Below are positions 32,014-40,329 of a DNA stretch of 56,477 bases, piece after piece. The notes under the pieces were generated by a model. The model saw nothing but the letters and a program-made list of their open reading frames with translations. It was not told the origin of the DNA and searched no databases. How positions within the stretch are numbered: position 1 is the first letter of the stretch; every line of letters begins with the position of its first letter. Made by a program: the position numbers and the translations under genes. This DNA comes from an actinobacterium SCGC AAA044-N04 (GTDB taxonomy: Bacteria; Actinomycetota; Actinomycetes; Nanopelagicales; Nanopelagicaceae), in the NCBI GenBank assembly GCA_000378885.1, contig KB900461.1, positions 161,847 to 218,323 of the forward strand, given 5' to 3'.

Positions 32014-32694
32014 TTATGCATCGACAGTGAAGCGATATCCCACATTTCTAACAGTTCCAATGATTGCTTCAAACTCAGGGCCTAGCTTTGAGCGCAGGCG
32101 ACGGATGTGAACGTCAACGGTGCGTGTGCCACCGAAGTAGTCATAGCCCCAGATCTCTTGCAAGAGTTGAGCACGTGTAAAGACTCGGCCTGGGTGCTGA
32201 GCTAAGTATTTAAGTAGTTCAAACTCTTTGAAAGTTAAATCTAGAACTTCACCCTTGAGGCGGGCGGTGTATGTGGATTCATCAATTGACACATCACCGC
32301 TTCTAATTTCTCCGCTGTGTGGATCGTTGTGAAGATCAGAGGCAGCTTGCTTGCCTAAAACAATACGAATACGAGCATCTACTTCTGCAGGTCCTGCTGT
32401 GTCGAGCATGACATCGTTAATTCCCCAGTCAGCATTAAATGCCGACAACCCGCCTTCGGTAGTAATTGCAATGATGGGGCAACCAATTCCAGTTGTTGTA
32501 ATGAGCTTTGTTAAAGACTTTGCGGCCGGTAGTTCACGGCGGGCATCAATAAATAAAACATCGGCATCTGGTGCATCAACTAAAACAGATGCTTCTGCAG
32601 GCAAGATGCGAACGCTGTGCTGAAGCAAACCAAGTGCCGGTAAAACCTCAGCACTAGCACCATGAGTGTTCGTAAGGAGTAGAACCTTGGCCAT
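32014..32694 (-). CDS. glnR: Nitrogen regulator GlnR (orphan OmpR-family)
   Basis: A ~226-residue OmpR-type regulator that in actinomycetes controls glnA, amtB and other nitrogen genes. It closely follows GlnR from memory: [20 protein letters not shown] at the start, an atypical receiver with [29 protein letters not shown], then the winged helix with [20 protein letters not shown] and [20 protein letters not shown]. The start at 32694 is set by a leaderless promoter and removes an unrelated 26-residue upstream extension. It is divergent from the Fur-family gene and leads the mshD-like gene. Confidence 0.88.
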   Translation of the reverse strand: MAKVLLLTNTHGASAEVLPALGLLQHSVRILPAEASVLVDAPDADVLFIDARRELPAAKSLTKLITTTGIGCPIIAITTEGGLSAFNADWGINDVMLDTAGPAEVDARIRIVLGKQAASDLHNDPHSGEIRSGDVSIDESTYTARLKGEVLDLTFKEFELLKYLAQHPGRVFTRAQLLQEIWGYDYFGGTRTVDVHIRRLRSKLGPEFEAIIGTVRNVGYRFTVDA

Positions 32695-32700
32695 TGGATG

Positions 32701-32706
32701 AGAATA
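32701..32706 (-). promoter_or_regulatory. Leaderless -10 (TATTCT) for glnR
   Basis: Minus strand: TATTCT, 6 nt, then ATG at 32694. Confidence 0.6.
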
Positions 32707-32745
32707 CCCCGCACAATCTGAGGTATCCAACTGAGCTGCGCAAGG

Positions 32746-32751
32746 TAGGCT
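32746..32751 (+). promoter_or_regulatory. Leaderless -10 (TAGGCT) for the Fur-family gene
   Basis: TAGGCT, 6 nt, then ATG at 32758, in the 63-bp region shared with divergent glnR. Confidence 0.6.
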
Positions 32752-32757
32752 TGGCTT

Positions 32758-33162
32758 ATGGCTGATAAGCACGAACTACGCGATAAGGGATTGCGTTTAA
32801 CACCACAACGTGAACTAGTCCTTGCTGCCGTGCGCGCACTGGGGCATTCAACCCCTGAAGAAGTAGCTGAGAAAGTGCGTCTGACACATCCAGGAATTAA
32901 TCTTTCAACTGTCTATAGAAACCTAGAAACACTTGAAAACGTTGGTTTAGTTCAACACACTCACCTAGGCCATGGCGGTGCCACCTATCACGCAGCTGAA
33001 GAGCTCACACATTTGCACTTAGTGTGTGGAAAGTGTGAGGCTGTGGGAGATGCTCCATTAGATGTTGCTGCAACCTTTGTTAACGCACTCTCAGATGAGT
33101 ATGGCTTTAAGACCGATGTTTCACACTTTGCAATCTATGGAACCTGTTCTAACTGCCAATGA
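32758..33162 (+). CDS. Fur-family metal-dependent regulator
   Basis: A 134-residue Fur/Zur/PerR-type repressor. The winged helix has [25 protein letters not shown] and the recognition helix [19 protein letters not shown]. Metal sites include HLHLVCGKC (His plus CxxC) and a second C-terminal GTCSNC pair that would hold structural zinc. The regulatory metal cannot be told; the compact form and ending resemble actinobacterial FurB/Zur types. It overlaps the ygfZ-like gene by 4 bp and begins an operon of about five genes. Confidence 0.85.
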   Translation: MADKHELRDKGLRLTPQRELVLAAVRALGHSTPEEVAEKVRLTHPGINLSTVYRNLETLENVGLVQHTHLGHGGATYHAAEELTHLHLVCGKCEAVGDAPLDVAATFVNALSDEYGFKTDVSHFAIYGTCSNCQ

Positions 33163-34058
33163 GCGCGGTATTAGTTGAAGATGGTCCTGATAAGGGCGCA
33201 ATTTGGCATTTTGGTGAACCAGTAAAGGAACAAAGAGCTATTGAGGCAGGCAAAGCCTGGGCAGATCTTTCACATTTATCTGTTGTTGCAGTCAGCGGTG
33301 ATGATCGTTTGAAGTGGTTGCATGATTTAACTACTCAGTTTCTTATCGATCTTGAGGTCGGCATCTGGAAAGATGCGATGATTTTAGATCCACAAGGCCA
33401 CGTTGAGTATCAATTCAACTTAGTTGATGATGGAAGCACTACTTTTCTTACTCTAGATCCAGGGTATGCAGAGACTTTGATTGCCTACTTAACCAAAATG
33501 AAGTTCATGCTCAGAGTGGATGTTCGCGATGCAACGAGTGAGTTTGCTGTGCTGAGAGCACCAGGTGCAACAACAGATATCGGTGGACCGTATGCATTAG
33601 TTCCAAGGGGCGAAGTTGCGCAGATGGCGCAAGCTTTTAATGCTGTGGCAACTCAAGTCGGCACATGGGCACTTGATGCTGAGCGCGTTGCTGCAGGACG
33701 TCCACGTATTGGTTTTGAAACTGATCACAAATCAATTCCTAATGAGCTCGGTGTTTTAAATGGCGCCGTGCATATGAATAAGGGTTGCTATAGAGGGCAA
33801 GAAACTGTGGCCAAGATATTTAACTTAGGTAATCCTCCTCGCAGATTAGTAATGCTCCACCTAGATGGCAGTGATGTTGGTTTTCCTGCTACTGGGACAA
33901 AGATTGAAAATGATGGCGTGGTAGTTGGCTTTATTGGCACTGTGGCAAGGCACCATGAACTGGGAACGATCGCATTGGCGATGATTAAGCGAAATACACC
34001 AACTGATGCCACGCTTAGCGTTGATGGAATTGCAGCATCACAACAGGTGATTGTTTAA
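33159..34058 (+). CDS. ygfZ: YgfZ/GcvT-like folate-binding protein
   Basis: A 299-residue COG0354 protein that uses tetrahydrofolate in Fe-S cluster maintenance. It shows the opening WADLSHLSVVAVSGDDRLKWLHDLTTQ and the family signature around NKGCYRGQETVAKIFNLGNPPRRL, where the conserved KGCYxGQE motif carries the reactive Cys. It overlaps the Fur-family gene by 4 bp. The pairing of a Fur-family gene and ygfZ is common in actinobacteria. Confidence 0.87.
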   Translation: MSAVLVEDGPDKGAIWHFGEPVKEQRAIEAGKAWADLSHLSVVAVSGDDRLKWLHDLTTQFLIDLEVGIWKDAMILDPQGHVEYQFNLVDDGSTTFLTLDPGYAETLIAYLTKMKFMLRVDVRDATSEFAVLRAPGATTDIGGPYALVPRGEVAQMAQAFNAVATQVGTWALDAERVAAGRPRIGFETDHKSIPNELGVLNGAVHMNKGCYRGQETVAKIFNLGNPPRRLVMLHLDGSDVGFPATGTKIENDGVVVGFIGTVARHHELGTIALAMIKRNTPTDATLSVDGIAASQQVIV

Positions 34059-34062
34059 CCGC

Positions 34063-34068
34063 TACGAT
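34063..34068 (+). promoter_or_regulatory. Leaderless -10 (TACGAT) for the 42-residue protein
   Basis: TACGAT, 7 nt, then ATG at 34076, the same arrangement as upstream of the DUF3263 gene. Confidence 0.55.
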
Positions 34069-34075
34069 TTGGAGC

Positions 34076-34204
34076 ATGGAGCTTCTTACCTCAGTAATCC
34101 TTGGCTTAGTAGCCATCGCTTTAGGTAGTGCGCTCATCTTTTACGCATTTCGCGGACGTCAGTCACAAGCTCGGCGCTCGCCCAAATTTAGAGGACGTCC
34201 ATAA
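34076..34204 (+). CDS. 42-residue single-pass membrane protein
   Basis: A short gene between ygfZ and the nitrobindin-like gene. It encodes MELLTSVILGLVAIALGSAL then a few hydrophobic residues and a basic tail (FRGRQSQARRSPKFRGRP), so one membrane helix with the positive end inside. The stop TAA ends exactly where the next ATG begins (34205), showing translational coupling. A leaderless promoter precedes it. Family not recognised. The fit of promoter, helix and tight downstream spacing makes it likely to be real. Confidence 0.65.
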   Translation: MELLTSVILGLVAIALGSALIFYAFRGRQSQARRSPKFRGRP

Positions 34205-34705
34205 ATGGTTTTCACAATCCCTGAAGGATTGCACCCAGATTTAAATCCACTTGCTTGGCTAGTTGGCACATGGCGCGGCAAGGGCCGCGGTGAATATCCA
34301 ACGATTGAAGGCTTTGAGTTTGCCCATGAAGTTGTCTTTAATCATGATGGACGTAATTTTCTTAATTATTTTTCACGTTCGTGGATATTAGATGCCGATG
34401 GTGAGATCGTGCGCCCAGGTGCATCTGAAGTAGGTTTTTGGCGCGTGCAACCCAATAATGTTTTGGAGGTATTAATTTCACATTCAACTGGCATTACTGA
34501 AGGTTGGGTTGGAACCTTTGATGGTCCAAAGATTCAATTAGTAATGGATCAAGGTTATTCCGCTCCATCTGCCAAGATTGTTACAGCAGGTGTTCGCCTC
34601 TATGGTCTTGTTGCCGGTGAACTCTTTTATGCCTATGACATGGCAGCAGAAGGACATGAACTCCAAGCACATGTGTGGTCATCTCTGCCACGTTCTGCTG
34701 AATGA
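34205..34705 (+). CDS. Nitrobindin-like heme-binding beta-barrel protein (DUF1794)
   Basis: A 166-residue FABP-like protein. The signature LVGTWRGKGRGEYPTI (GxWxGxGxGxYP) is that of nitrobindins, ten-stranded barrels that bind ferric heme and isomerise peroxynitrite or bind NO. A late His (QAHVW) is in place to be the heme ligand. In actinobacteria these genes often sit beside Fur-family and ygfZ genes, as here. It starts immediately after the 42-residue gene and overlaps the asparaginase gene by 4 bp. Confidence 0.82.
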   Translation: MVFTIPEGLHPDLNPLAWLVGTWRGKGRGEYPTIEGFEFAHEVVFNHDGRNFLNYFSRSWILDADGEIVRPGASEVGFWRVQPNNVLEVLISHSTGITEGWVGTFDGPKIQLVMDQGYSAPSAKIVTAGVRLYGLVAGELFYAYDMAAEGHELQAHVWSSLPRSAE

Positions 34706-35616
34706 TGTTAGGTGAAGTTCTCGCCGAAGTAACACGCGGCGGGAAAGTGGAATCTATTCACGCTGGCCACGTTGTTGTTTTAAATGCCGATGGCTCAATC
34801 GCTTTTCAAAAAGGTGATCCAACACTGCCTATGTATTCACGCTCTTCACTTAAATCTATTCAAGCATCAGCGATGGTGCGCGCAGGCCTTGATTTAGAGC
34901 CACGTTTATTGGCATTAGTTTGTGCATCTCATGCTGGCACACAGATGCACCAAAGCGGGGCGCTAGCTATTTTGGCAAAGGCTGATTTAGATGAGCATTC
35001 ATTGCAGTGTGTGATGGATAGGCCACTGGATGAAGAACTGCGCAGAACATCTCAACCCACACGACTTGCCATGAACTGCAGCGGAAAGCATTCAGGAATG
35101 ATTCTTACCTGCCACATCAATGGCTGGCCCATTGATACATATTTGAGCCCTGAGCATCCGTTGCAGGTAGCGATTGCTAAAGAAGTAGAGATGATGAGCG
35201 GTGAAGCCATTGTTAATACAACAGTGGATGGCTGCGGTGCTCCATTGTTTATGTTCTCACTTCTTGGTTTAGCAAGAGCTGTTCGTCAATTAACTATTTC
35301 AACTGATCCTGTGCACCAAAGCGTTGCATCTGCATGCAGAGAGTTCCCAGAGATGGTCTCAGGTCAAGGTCGTCTTGCAACGAGAATGATGCAAAATATT
35401 GAAGGTCTTTTTATGAAAGATGGCGCAGAGGGTTTTAATGTTGCATCAATGCCAGATGGGCGCACATTAGCCATCAAGATCAGTGATGGAACATCACGGG
35501 CATTGCCTGCAGTGACTGCAGCTGCGCTAAAGATTCTTGGCGTGGAAGCGGGCGAGGTGGAAGAAAGTACATACGGCGGAGGCAAGAGCGTAGGGAGCAT
35601 TCGCGCAACCTTCTAA
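34702..35616 (+). CDS. L-asparaginase II family protein (PF06089)
   Basis: A 304-residue protein of the Rhizobium-type asparaginase II family, distinct from E. coli AnsA/AnsB. Family landmarks are HAGHVVVLNADGSIAFQKGD, the SSLKSIQA motif (Ser-Ser-x-Lys), CASHAGTQMH, and MNCSGKHSGMIL with the paired Cys/Lys. It hydrolyses asparagine to aspartate and ammonia. It overlaps the nitrobindin gene by 4 bp (ATGATG around the stop). GlnR is encoded close by, but no GlnR site was seen. Confidence 0.83.
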   Translation: MMLGEVLAEVTRGGKVESIHAGHVVVLNADGSIAFQKGDPTLPMYSRSSLKSIQASAMVRAGLDLEPRLLALVCASHAGTQMHQSGALAILAKADLDEHSLQCVMDRPLDEELRRTSQPTRLAMNCSGKHSGMILTCHINGWPIDTYLSPEHPLQVAIAKEVEMMSGEAIVNTTVDGCGAPLFMFSLLGLARAVRQLTISTDPVHQSVASACREFPEMVSGQGRLATRMMQNIEGLFMKDGAEGFNVASMPDGRTLAIKISDGTSRALPAVTAAALKILGVEAGEVEESTYGGGKSVGSIRATF

Positions 35617-35623
35617 TTGCCCG

Positions 35624-35629
35624 TACCCT
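35624..35629 (+). promoter_or_regulatory. Leaderless -10 (TACCCT) for mshA
   Basis: TACCCT, 6 nt, then ATG at 35636. Confidence 0.6.
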
Positions 35630-35635
35630 TAAAGC

Positions 35636-36892
35636 ATGAACGGGCGCATTGCAACCTTGATGGTGCACACATCACCTCTGGATCAACCAGGTATTGGTGA
35701 TGCTGGTGGCATGAACATCTATGTTGTTGAAGCTGCCCAGCGCATGGCAGTGATGGGAGTGGAAGTAGATATTTTCACTCGCAGAACTAATCCTGATCAG
35801 GCAGAGATTGTTGAAATCTCTAAAGGCGTGCGCGTTCGCCACTTTGATTATGGACACGGCGCACTGACTAAAGAACAACTACCTGCTCATATCCAAGGTT
35901 TATCTAAAGAGTTTTTGCGTATTGCAAAGAGTGAGAACTACGACGTTATCCATTCTCATTACTGGATCTCTGGCAAAGTGGCGATGACTGCATCTAAAGA
36001 GCTAGGTATTCCACTTGTGCACACCATGCACACCATGGCACGAGTTAAGAATTTGAACTTAGCTGAAGGTGAAAGCCCAGAGCCAATGATTCGTGTGCAG
36101 GGTGAGACTCAAGTAGTTGCAGCAGCCCAAGCACTTATTGCTAATACCGATGCCGAAGCCGCCAGCCTTGTTTCTCTCTATGATGCCTGCCCAGATATCG
36201 TCCATGTTGTTACACCAGGAGTTGATCTCTACACATTCATACCGGGGGCTGGAAAAGCGGCAGCCCGTGAGTTTGTTGGTATAGATGCAGATGCCTTAGT
36301 TGTTAGCTTTGTGGGTCGCATTCAGCCACATAAGGGCCCTGAAGTTTTAATCCGTGCAACATCTGAACTTGTTAAGCACTCACCGCATTTACGTCCCAAG
36401 TTAGTTGTTAACGTTATTGGCGGTGCCTCTGGTGCTAATGGTGAAGAAGTAGAGCGTTTGCAGGAGTTAACAACATGGCTTGGAATAGATGATGTTGTTA
36501 GGTTCATGCCTCCCACACCTCGTGCTGATCTGCCGCAGTGGTATCGCGCCGCAGATTTAGTATGCGTTCCTAGTTACTCTGAAAGCTTTGGTTTAGTTGC
36601 ACTTGAAGCACAGGCATGTGGAACTCCAGTAGTTGCAACGGCAGTGGGCGGCCTTCGCACAGCAGTTGCCGATGGTATTTCAGGTGTTTTAGTTGATGGC
36701 CATGATGCTAAAGCCTGGTCTTCAGTTATTGCGCGTTTGCTGCTTGAACCACAGCGCCGCGTGCTCTTATCCATGGGTGCTATTGAGCATGCATCTCATT
36801 TTGGTTGGGACACAACGGCCCGTGGCACGCTAGATATTTATGATCAAGTTATTACCGAGCACAACGCTGCTCTTAAAATCGCAGGAGAGTAA
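35636..36892 (+). CDS. mshA: D-inositol-3-phosphate glycosyltransferase
   Basis: A 418-residue GT4 enzyme making GlcNAc-Ins-P from UDP-GlcNAc and 1L-inositol-1-phosphate, the first step of mycothiol synthesis. The N-terminus has HTSPLDQPGIGDAGGMNIYV with the GDAGGMN loop typical of MshA, then HSHYWISGKVA, and the C-terminal nucleotide site with GRIQPHKGPEVLIRA and the acidic motif SESFGLVALEAQACGTPVVA. The following YbjN and gpmA genes match the conserved actinobacterial order. The gene abuts YbjN with no gap. Confidence 0.92.
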   Translation: MNGRIATLMVHTSPLDQPGIGDAGGMNIYVVEAAQRMAVMGVEVDIFTRRTNPDQAEIVEISKGVRVRHFDYGHGALTKEQLPAHIQGLSKEFLRIAKSENYDVIHSHYWISGKVAMTASKELGIPLVHTMHTMARVKNLNLAEGESPEPMIRVQGETQVVAAAQALIANTDAEAASLVSLYDACPDIVHVVTPGVDLYTFIPGAGKAAAREFVGIDADALVVSFVGRIQPHKGPEVLIRATSELVKHSPHLRPKLVVNVIGGASGANGEEVERLQELTTWLGIDDVVRFMPPTPRADLPQWYRAADLVCVPSYSESFGLVALEAQACGTPVVATAVGGLRTAVADGISGVLVDGHDAKAWSSVIARLLLEPQRRVLLSMGAIEHASHFGWDTTARGTLDIYDQVITEHNAALKIAGE

Positions 36893-37375
36893 ATGGGCGC
36901 GATTGACCCACGCTTTACTATTGAAGAGTTCCTTGATTCTCACGATTTAGAGTTTGAGCGAAAAGATGCGAACACTTTTTTGGTGACTTTGCCTGGGGAA
37001 AAGAAATTACAGACTCATTTAGCACTCATCGTTGGTGATCATTCGCTGAGCATTAACGCCTTTGTTATTCGAAAGCCTGATGATAATGAGGCGGCCGTGC
37101 ATGCATGGTGCATGGCTAAAAATGCATCCCTCTATGGAATCGCTTTTGCTATCAATGAAGTGCGAGATATTTTTCTTGTGGGGCGCTTGCCACTCTCAGC
37201 CGTTACAGATCGAGAAATAGATCGTTTGGTGGGATCAGTGCTTCAAATCTCTGATTCATCCTTTAATCCACTTATTGAACTGGGATTTGCTAATGCAATT
37301 CGTCGTGAGTGGGCTTGGCGTGTTTCACGCGGGGAGTCATTGGCCAATTTAGATGCTTTTAAGCATTTGGTTTAG
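36893..37375 (+). CDS. YbjN-domain protein
   Basis: A 160-residue protein of the YbjN/DUF1790 type, a type III secretion chaperone-like fold, e.g. HLALIVGDHSLSINAFVIRK and FLVGRLPLSAVTDREIDRLVG. It begins directly after the mshA stop codon, so it is in the same operon. Its role in actinobacteria is unknown; constant linkage to mshA and gpmA suggests a housekeeping part. Confidence 0.8.
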   Translation: MGAIDPRFTIEEFLDSHDLEFERKDANTFLVTLPGEKKLQTHLALIVGDHSLSINAFVIRKPDDNEAAVHAWCMAKNASLYGIAFAINEVRDIFLVGRLPLSAVTDREIDRLVGSVLQISDSSFNPLIELGFANAIRREWAWRVSRGESLANLDAFKHLV

Positions 37376-37378
37376 GAT
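37373..37378 (+). promoter_or_regulatory. Leaderless -10 (TAGGAT) for gpmA
   Basis: TAGGAT overlaps the YbjN stop codon; 6 nt follow, then ATG at 37385. Confidence 0.55.
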
Positions 37379-37384
37379 GAGGCT

Positions 37385-38128
37385 ATGAGCAGCTACGAAC
37401 TAATCCTTTTGCGCCACGGAGAATCAGAGTGGAATGCCAAGAACCTATTTACTGGTTGGGTCGATGTTCGCCTTTCTGCAAAGGGTGAAGATGAAGCCCG
37501 TCGTGGTGGTGCACTCCTTGCTGAGCGAGGATTACTTCCAGATTTACTTCACACATCATTACTACGTCGTGCTATTCACACATCACAGTTAGCCTTAGAT
37601 GCATGTGATCGTCACTGGATTCCAGTTAAGCGCTCATGGAGATTAAACGAGCGTCACTACGGAGCACTTCAAGGAAAAGATAAAGCGCAAACTTTGGCTC
37701 AATATGGTGAAGAACAGTTCCAGCTATGGCGCCGCTCTTTTGATGTGCCACCACCTGCCATTGATGACAATGATGAGTTTTCACAGGCAAAAGATGCGCG
37801 CTATGCCGATATCAGCGCCCCTAAGACTGAGTGCCTTAAAGATGTTATTGAGCGCATGTTGCCTTACTGGCATGAATCAATTGTTCCTGACCTTAAGGCT
37901 GGCAAGCGAGTGCTTGTAACTGCCCATGGCAATTCTCTGCGCGCACTGGTTAAGCACCTCGATGGAATTACCGATGCAGATATTGCAGGACTCAACATCC
38001 CAACTGGAATTCCGCTCCTATACACACTCAATGCTGATCTAACGCCAAGTGTTAAAGGTGGAGAGTATTTAGATCCTGAGGCAGCAATTGATGCTATTGC
38101 AGCCGTTGCTAATCAGGGAAAGAAATAA
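37385..38128 (+). CDS. gpmA: 2,3-bisphosphoglycerate-dependent phosphoglycerate mutase
   Basis: A 247-residue histidine-phosphatase-superfamily enzyme of glycolysis interconverting 3- and 2-phosphoglycerate. It has [20 protein letters not shown] with the phospho-histidine, [21 protein letters not shown] with the catalytic Glu, and the second His in [17 protein letters not shown]. Length matches the family. It has its own leaderless promoter and is convergent, 4 bp apart, with the lipoprotein gene. Confidence 0.93.
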   Translation: MSSYELILLRHGESEWNAKNLFTGWVDVRLSAKGEDEARRGGALLAERGLLPDLLHTSLLRRAIHTSQLALDACDRHWIPVKRSWRLNERHYGALQGKDKAQTLAQYGEEQFQLWRRSFDVPPPAIDDNDEFSQAKDARYADISAPKTECLKDVIERMLPYWHESIVPDLKAGKRVLVTAHGNSLRALVKHLDGITDADIAGLNIPTGIPLLYTLNADLTPSVKGGEYLDPEAAIDAIAAVANQGKK

Positions 38129-38132
38129 GTTT

Positions 38133-38609
38133 TTAAGCTGTGATTCCAGCGTATGTATCGCGCTGGTCACGAATGATTGCTTGCACAGTTACTTGTCCAG
38201 CACGGGCAAAGAACATTGTTACTTGAACACTTTGACCAGCTTTGGCACCTAGGACTGGAACAACAGCCTTTGCATTAGCACGTGGACCTTCAAAGATAAC
38301 CGGTGTGTTTTTAGCTAAAGAATTAGTACCAGTCACAGTTACAACTTGGCCATTAATAGCCAAGCCCAGCAGCGCATCTTCTTGATCCATTGAATTAACA
38401 AGGGTTCCCACTAATACACCAGCGCCTTCGGCAGTTTCAACAACAAGGAGATTGACTACTTTGATGTTATTGCCATCAGTTGTGATTGCGGTGTCAATGC
38501 CATCTGTTACTTGCTTGATATGTCGCGTTGATGCGTTTAATCCAGCCCCGCATCCACTAAGTGAGAGGGTTAATGTTGCAATTAACAATGTAGTTAGTAC
38601 GCGACGCAT
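38133..38609 (-). CDS. LpqE-like lipoprotein
   Basis: A 158-residue exported lipoprotein: a short basic N-terminus, hydrophobic stretch, and the lipobox LSGC (Cys at residue 20). The rest is a beta-rich domain (VVNLLVVETAEGAGVLVGTL, FEGPRANAKAVVPVLG) reminiscent of mycobacterial LpqE and of PCuAC-type copper chaperones, but Met/His metal ligands are few. Position next to carD matches lpqE in mycobacteria. A GACAAT hexamer 7 nt before the ATG may be its -10. Confidence 0.65.
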   Translation of the reverse strand: MRRVLTTLLIATLTLSLSGCGAGLNASTRHIKQVTDGIDTAITTDGNNIKVVNLLVVETAEGAGVLVGTLVNSMDQEDALLGLAINGQVVTVTGTNSLAKNTPVIFEGPRANAKAVVPVLGAKAGQSVQVTMFFARAGQVTVQAIIRDQRDTYAGITA

Positions 38610-38686
38610 AGGCGCAATTGTCTCACATCAAATAAGCAGTGTTTCACGCTGGTTATAGCCAGGTTTTCTCATCGCGATATTGCTGG

Positions 38687-38711
38687 TAGAATTGACCCTC
38701 TAGCGAAGGGC
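38687..38711 (+). promoter_or_regulatory. carD promoter (extended -10) and ribosome binding site
   Basis: TGGTAGAAT gives an extended -10 (TAGAAT, 38687-38692). The transcript would carry a short leader with a Shine-Dalgarno GAAGGG (38706-38711) 5 nt before ATG 38717, unlike the leaderless genes nearby. Confidence 0.6.
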
Positions 38712-38716
38712 ATCAC

Positions 38717-39199
38717 ATGACATTTAAGGTCGGCGAAACCGTTGTTTATCCTCATCACGGGGCAGCATTAATCGAAGCTATTGAAACTCGCGTGATCAAG
38801 GGTGAAGAAAAGACCTACCTAGTGTTAAAAGTTGCTCAAGGCGATTTAACCGTTCGAGTTCCTGCAGAAAATGTGGATCTTGTCGGAGTTCGCGATGTCG
38901 TTGATTCTGCTGGCCTAGACCGTGTGTTTAACGTGTTGCGCCAGCCATACACAGAAGAGCCAACTAACTGGTCACGTCGTTACAAGGCAAACCTAGAAAA
39001 GCTCGCCTCAGGTGATGTTATTAAGGTTGCTGAAGTTGTTCGCGATTTGTATCGCCGCGACTTAGACCGTGGTCTATCAGCTGGTGAAAAGCGCATGCTC
39101 GCCAAGGCGAAGCAGATCCTTATCTCAGAGCTAGCTCTTGCAGAGCGCACTGATGAAGAAAAGGCTGCAGTAATCCTTGACGAGGTTCTCGCTTCGTAA
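38717..39199 (+). CDS. carD: CarD transcription regulator
   Basis: A 160-residue RNA polymerase-binding factor. The N-terminal Tudor-like domain starts [20 protein letters not shown], binding the RNAP beta subunit; the C-terminal helical domain includes [20 protein letters not shown] with the conserved Trp that wedges the promoter bubble, and [25 protein letters not shown]. It stabilises open complexes, notably at rRNA promoters. It is followed, 2 bp later, by the ispDF fusion as in other actinobacteria. Confidence 0.93.
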   Translation: MTFKVGETVVYPHHGAALIEAIETRVIKGEEKTYLVLKVAQGDLTVRVPAENVDLVGVRDVVDSAGLDRVFNVLRQPYTEEPTNWSRRYKANLEKLASGDVIKVAEVVRDLYRRDLDRGLSAGEKRMLAKAKQILISELALAERTDEEKAAVILDEVLAS

Positions 39200-39201
39200 C
39201 A

Positions 39202-40320
39202 ATGTCTATTAGCGCCATCATCGCTGCCGCTGGCAGTGGTGAAAGATTTGGCGCAGGTATTCCTAAAGCTCTTATCCAATTAGCAGATCGCACTCTGCTC
39301 GAACATGCCGTTTCATCTCTGGCCCCAGTTGCTGATCAAATTATTGTCACCGCCCCTGCCGGCTTTGAAAAACAAATCAGTGAACTACTCGGTGATGGCA
39401 TTGTTGTTGTTACTGGTGGTGCCACACGCTCTGCCAGTGTCAGAAATGGCCTGGCAGTTGCAACTAGTGATTATGTTTTAGTTCATGATGCTGCCAGAGC
39501 GTTAGCTAGTACTGATTTGGCAACCCGTGTGATTGCCCAATTGCATAACGGTGAAGTGGCAGTAGTTCCAGCCTTGGCTGTTGTGGACACTATTAAAGTA
39601 ATTAACAGCGATGGCTTTGTGGTTTCAACTCCTGATCGCGCAACGCTCGTGAGCATTCAAACCCCACAAGGTTTTAAGACTTCTGCCCTTCGCGATGCAC
39701 ATGCATCTGCAAGTGAGGCAACAGATGATGCCGCACTCATTGAAGCAGCCGGCGGAAAAGTAAAAGTCATTAGAGGTGAAGAGCGGGCAATAAAAATCAC
39801 TACTCCTGCTGATTTAAACACAGCCCTTTCACATTTAGGTTTAGGTCAAGATATTCGCAGCGGTATTGGAACTGATGCACATGCTTTTGGTGTGGGAAGA
39901 GATATGTGGCTAGCTGGTTTGCACTGGCCAGATGAGCAGGGCGTTGAAGGCCACTCTGATGGCGATGTTGCAGCTCATGCAATCTGCGATGCCCTCTTTG
40001 CTGCAACTGGTTTAGGTGATTTAGGAACTAACTTTGGAACTGATCGCCCTGAATATGCAGGTGCTTCTGGCACGCGTTTATTGCAAGAGTGCGCAGCGCT
40101 AGTTAAAAAACAAGGCTTTGCTATTTCTAATGTGAGTGTGCAGATCATTGGTAATCGTCCGAAGATTGGTAAACGTCGCGCTGAAGCAATTACAGCTATT
40201 TCATCTGCCCTTGGTGGCGTGCAGGTTTCAGTCTCTGCAACGACAACTGATGGAATGGGCTTAACTGGTGAGGGTAAGGGCATCGCAGCCATTGCTACTG
40301 CTCTGGTTTCTAAGCAGTAG
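39202..40320 (+). CDS. ispDF: Bifunctional IspD-IspF (MEP pathway)
   Basis: A 372-residue fusion for two non-consecutive MEP-pathway steps. Residues ~1-210 are IspD (CDP-ME synthase), with [34 protein letters not shown] and VHDAARAL. Residues ~213-372 are IspF (MEcPP synthase), with GTDAHAFG (metal Asp/His), [25 protein letters not shown] and [18 protein letters not shown]. Most actinobacteria keep ispD and ispF as adjacent separate genes; a fusion is better known in some proteobacteria. No frameshift is needed, and the linker is short. Confidence 0.92.
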   Translation: MSISAIIAAAGSGERFGAGIPKALIQLADRTLLEHAVSSLAPVADQIIVTAPAGFEKQISELLGDGIVVVTGGATRSASVRNGLAVATSDYVLVHDAARALASTDLATRVIAQLHNGEVAVVPALAVVDTIKVINSDGFVVSTPDRATLVSIQTPQGFKTSALRDAHASASEATDDAALIEAAGGKVKVIRGEERAIKITTPADLNTALSHLGLGQDIRSGIGTDAHAFGVGRDMWLAGLHWPDEQGVEGHSDGDVAAHAICDALFAATGLGDLGTNFGTDRPEYAGASGTRLLQECAALVKKQGFAISNVSVQIIGNRPKIGKRRAEAITAISSALGGVQVSVSATTTDGMGLTGEGKGIAAIATALVSKQ

Positions 40321-40329
40321 AATTAGCAA

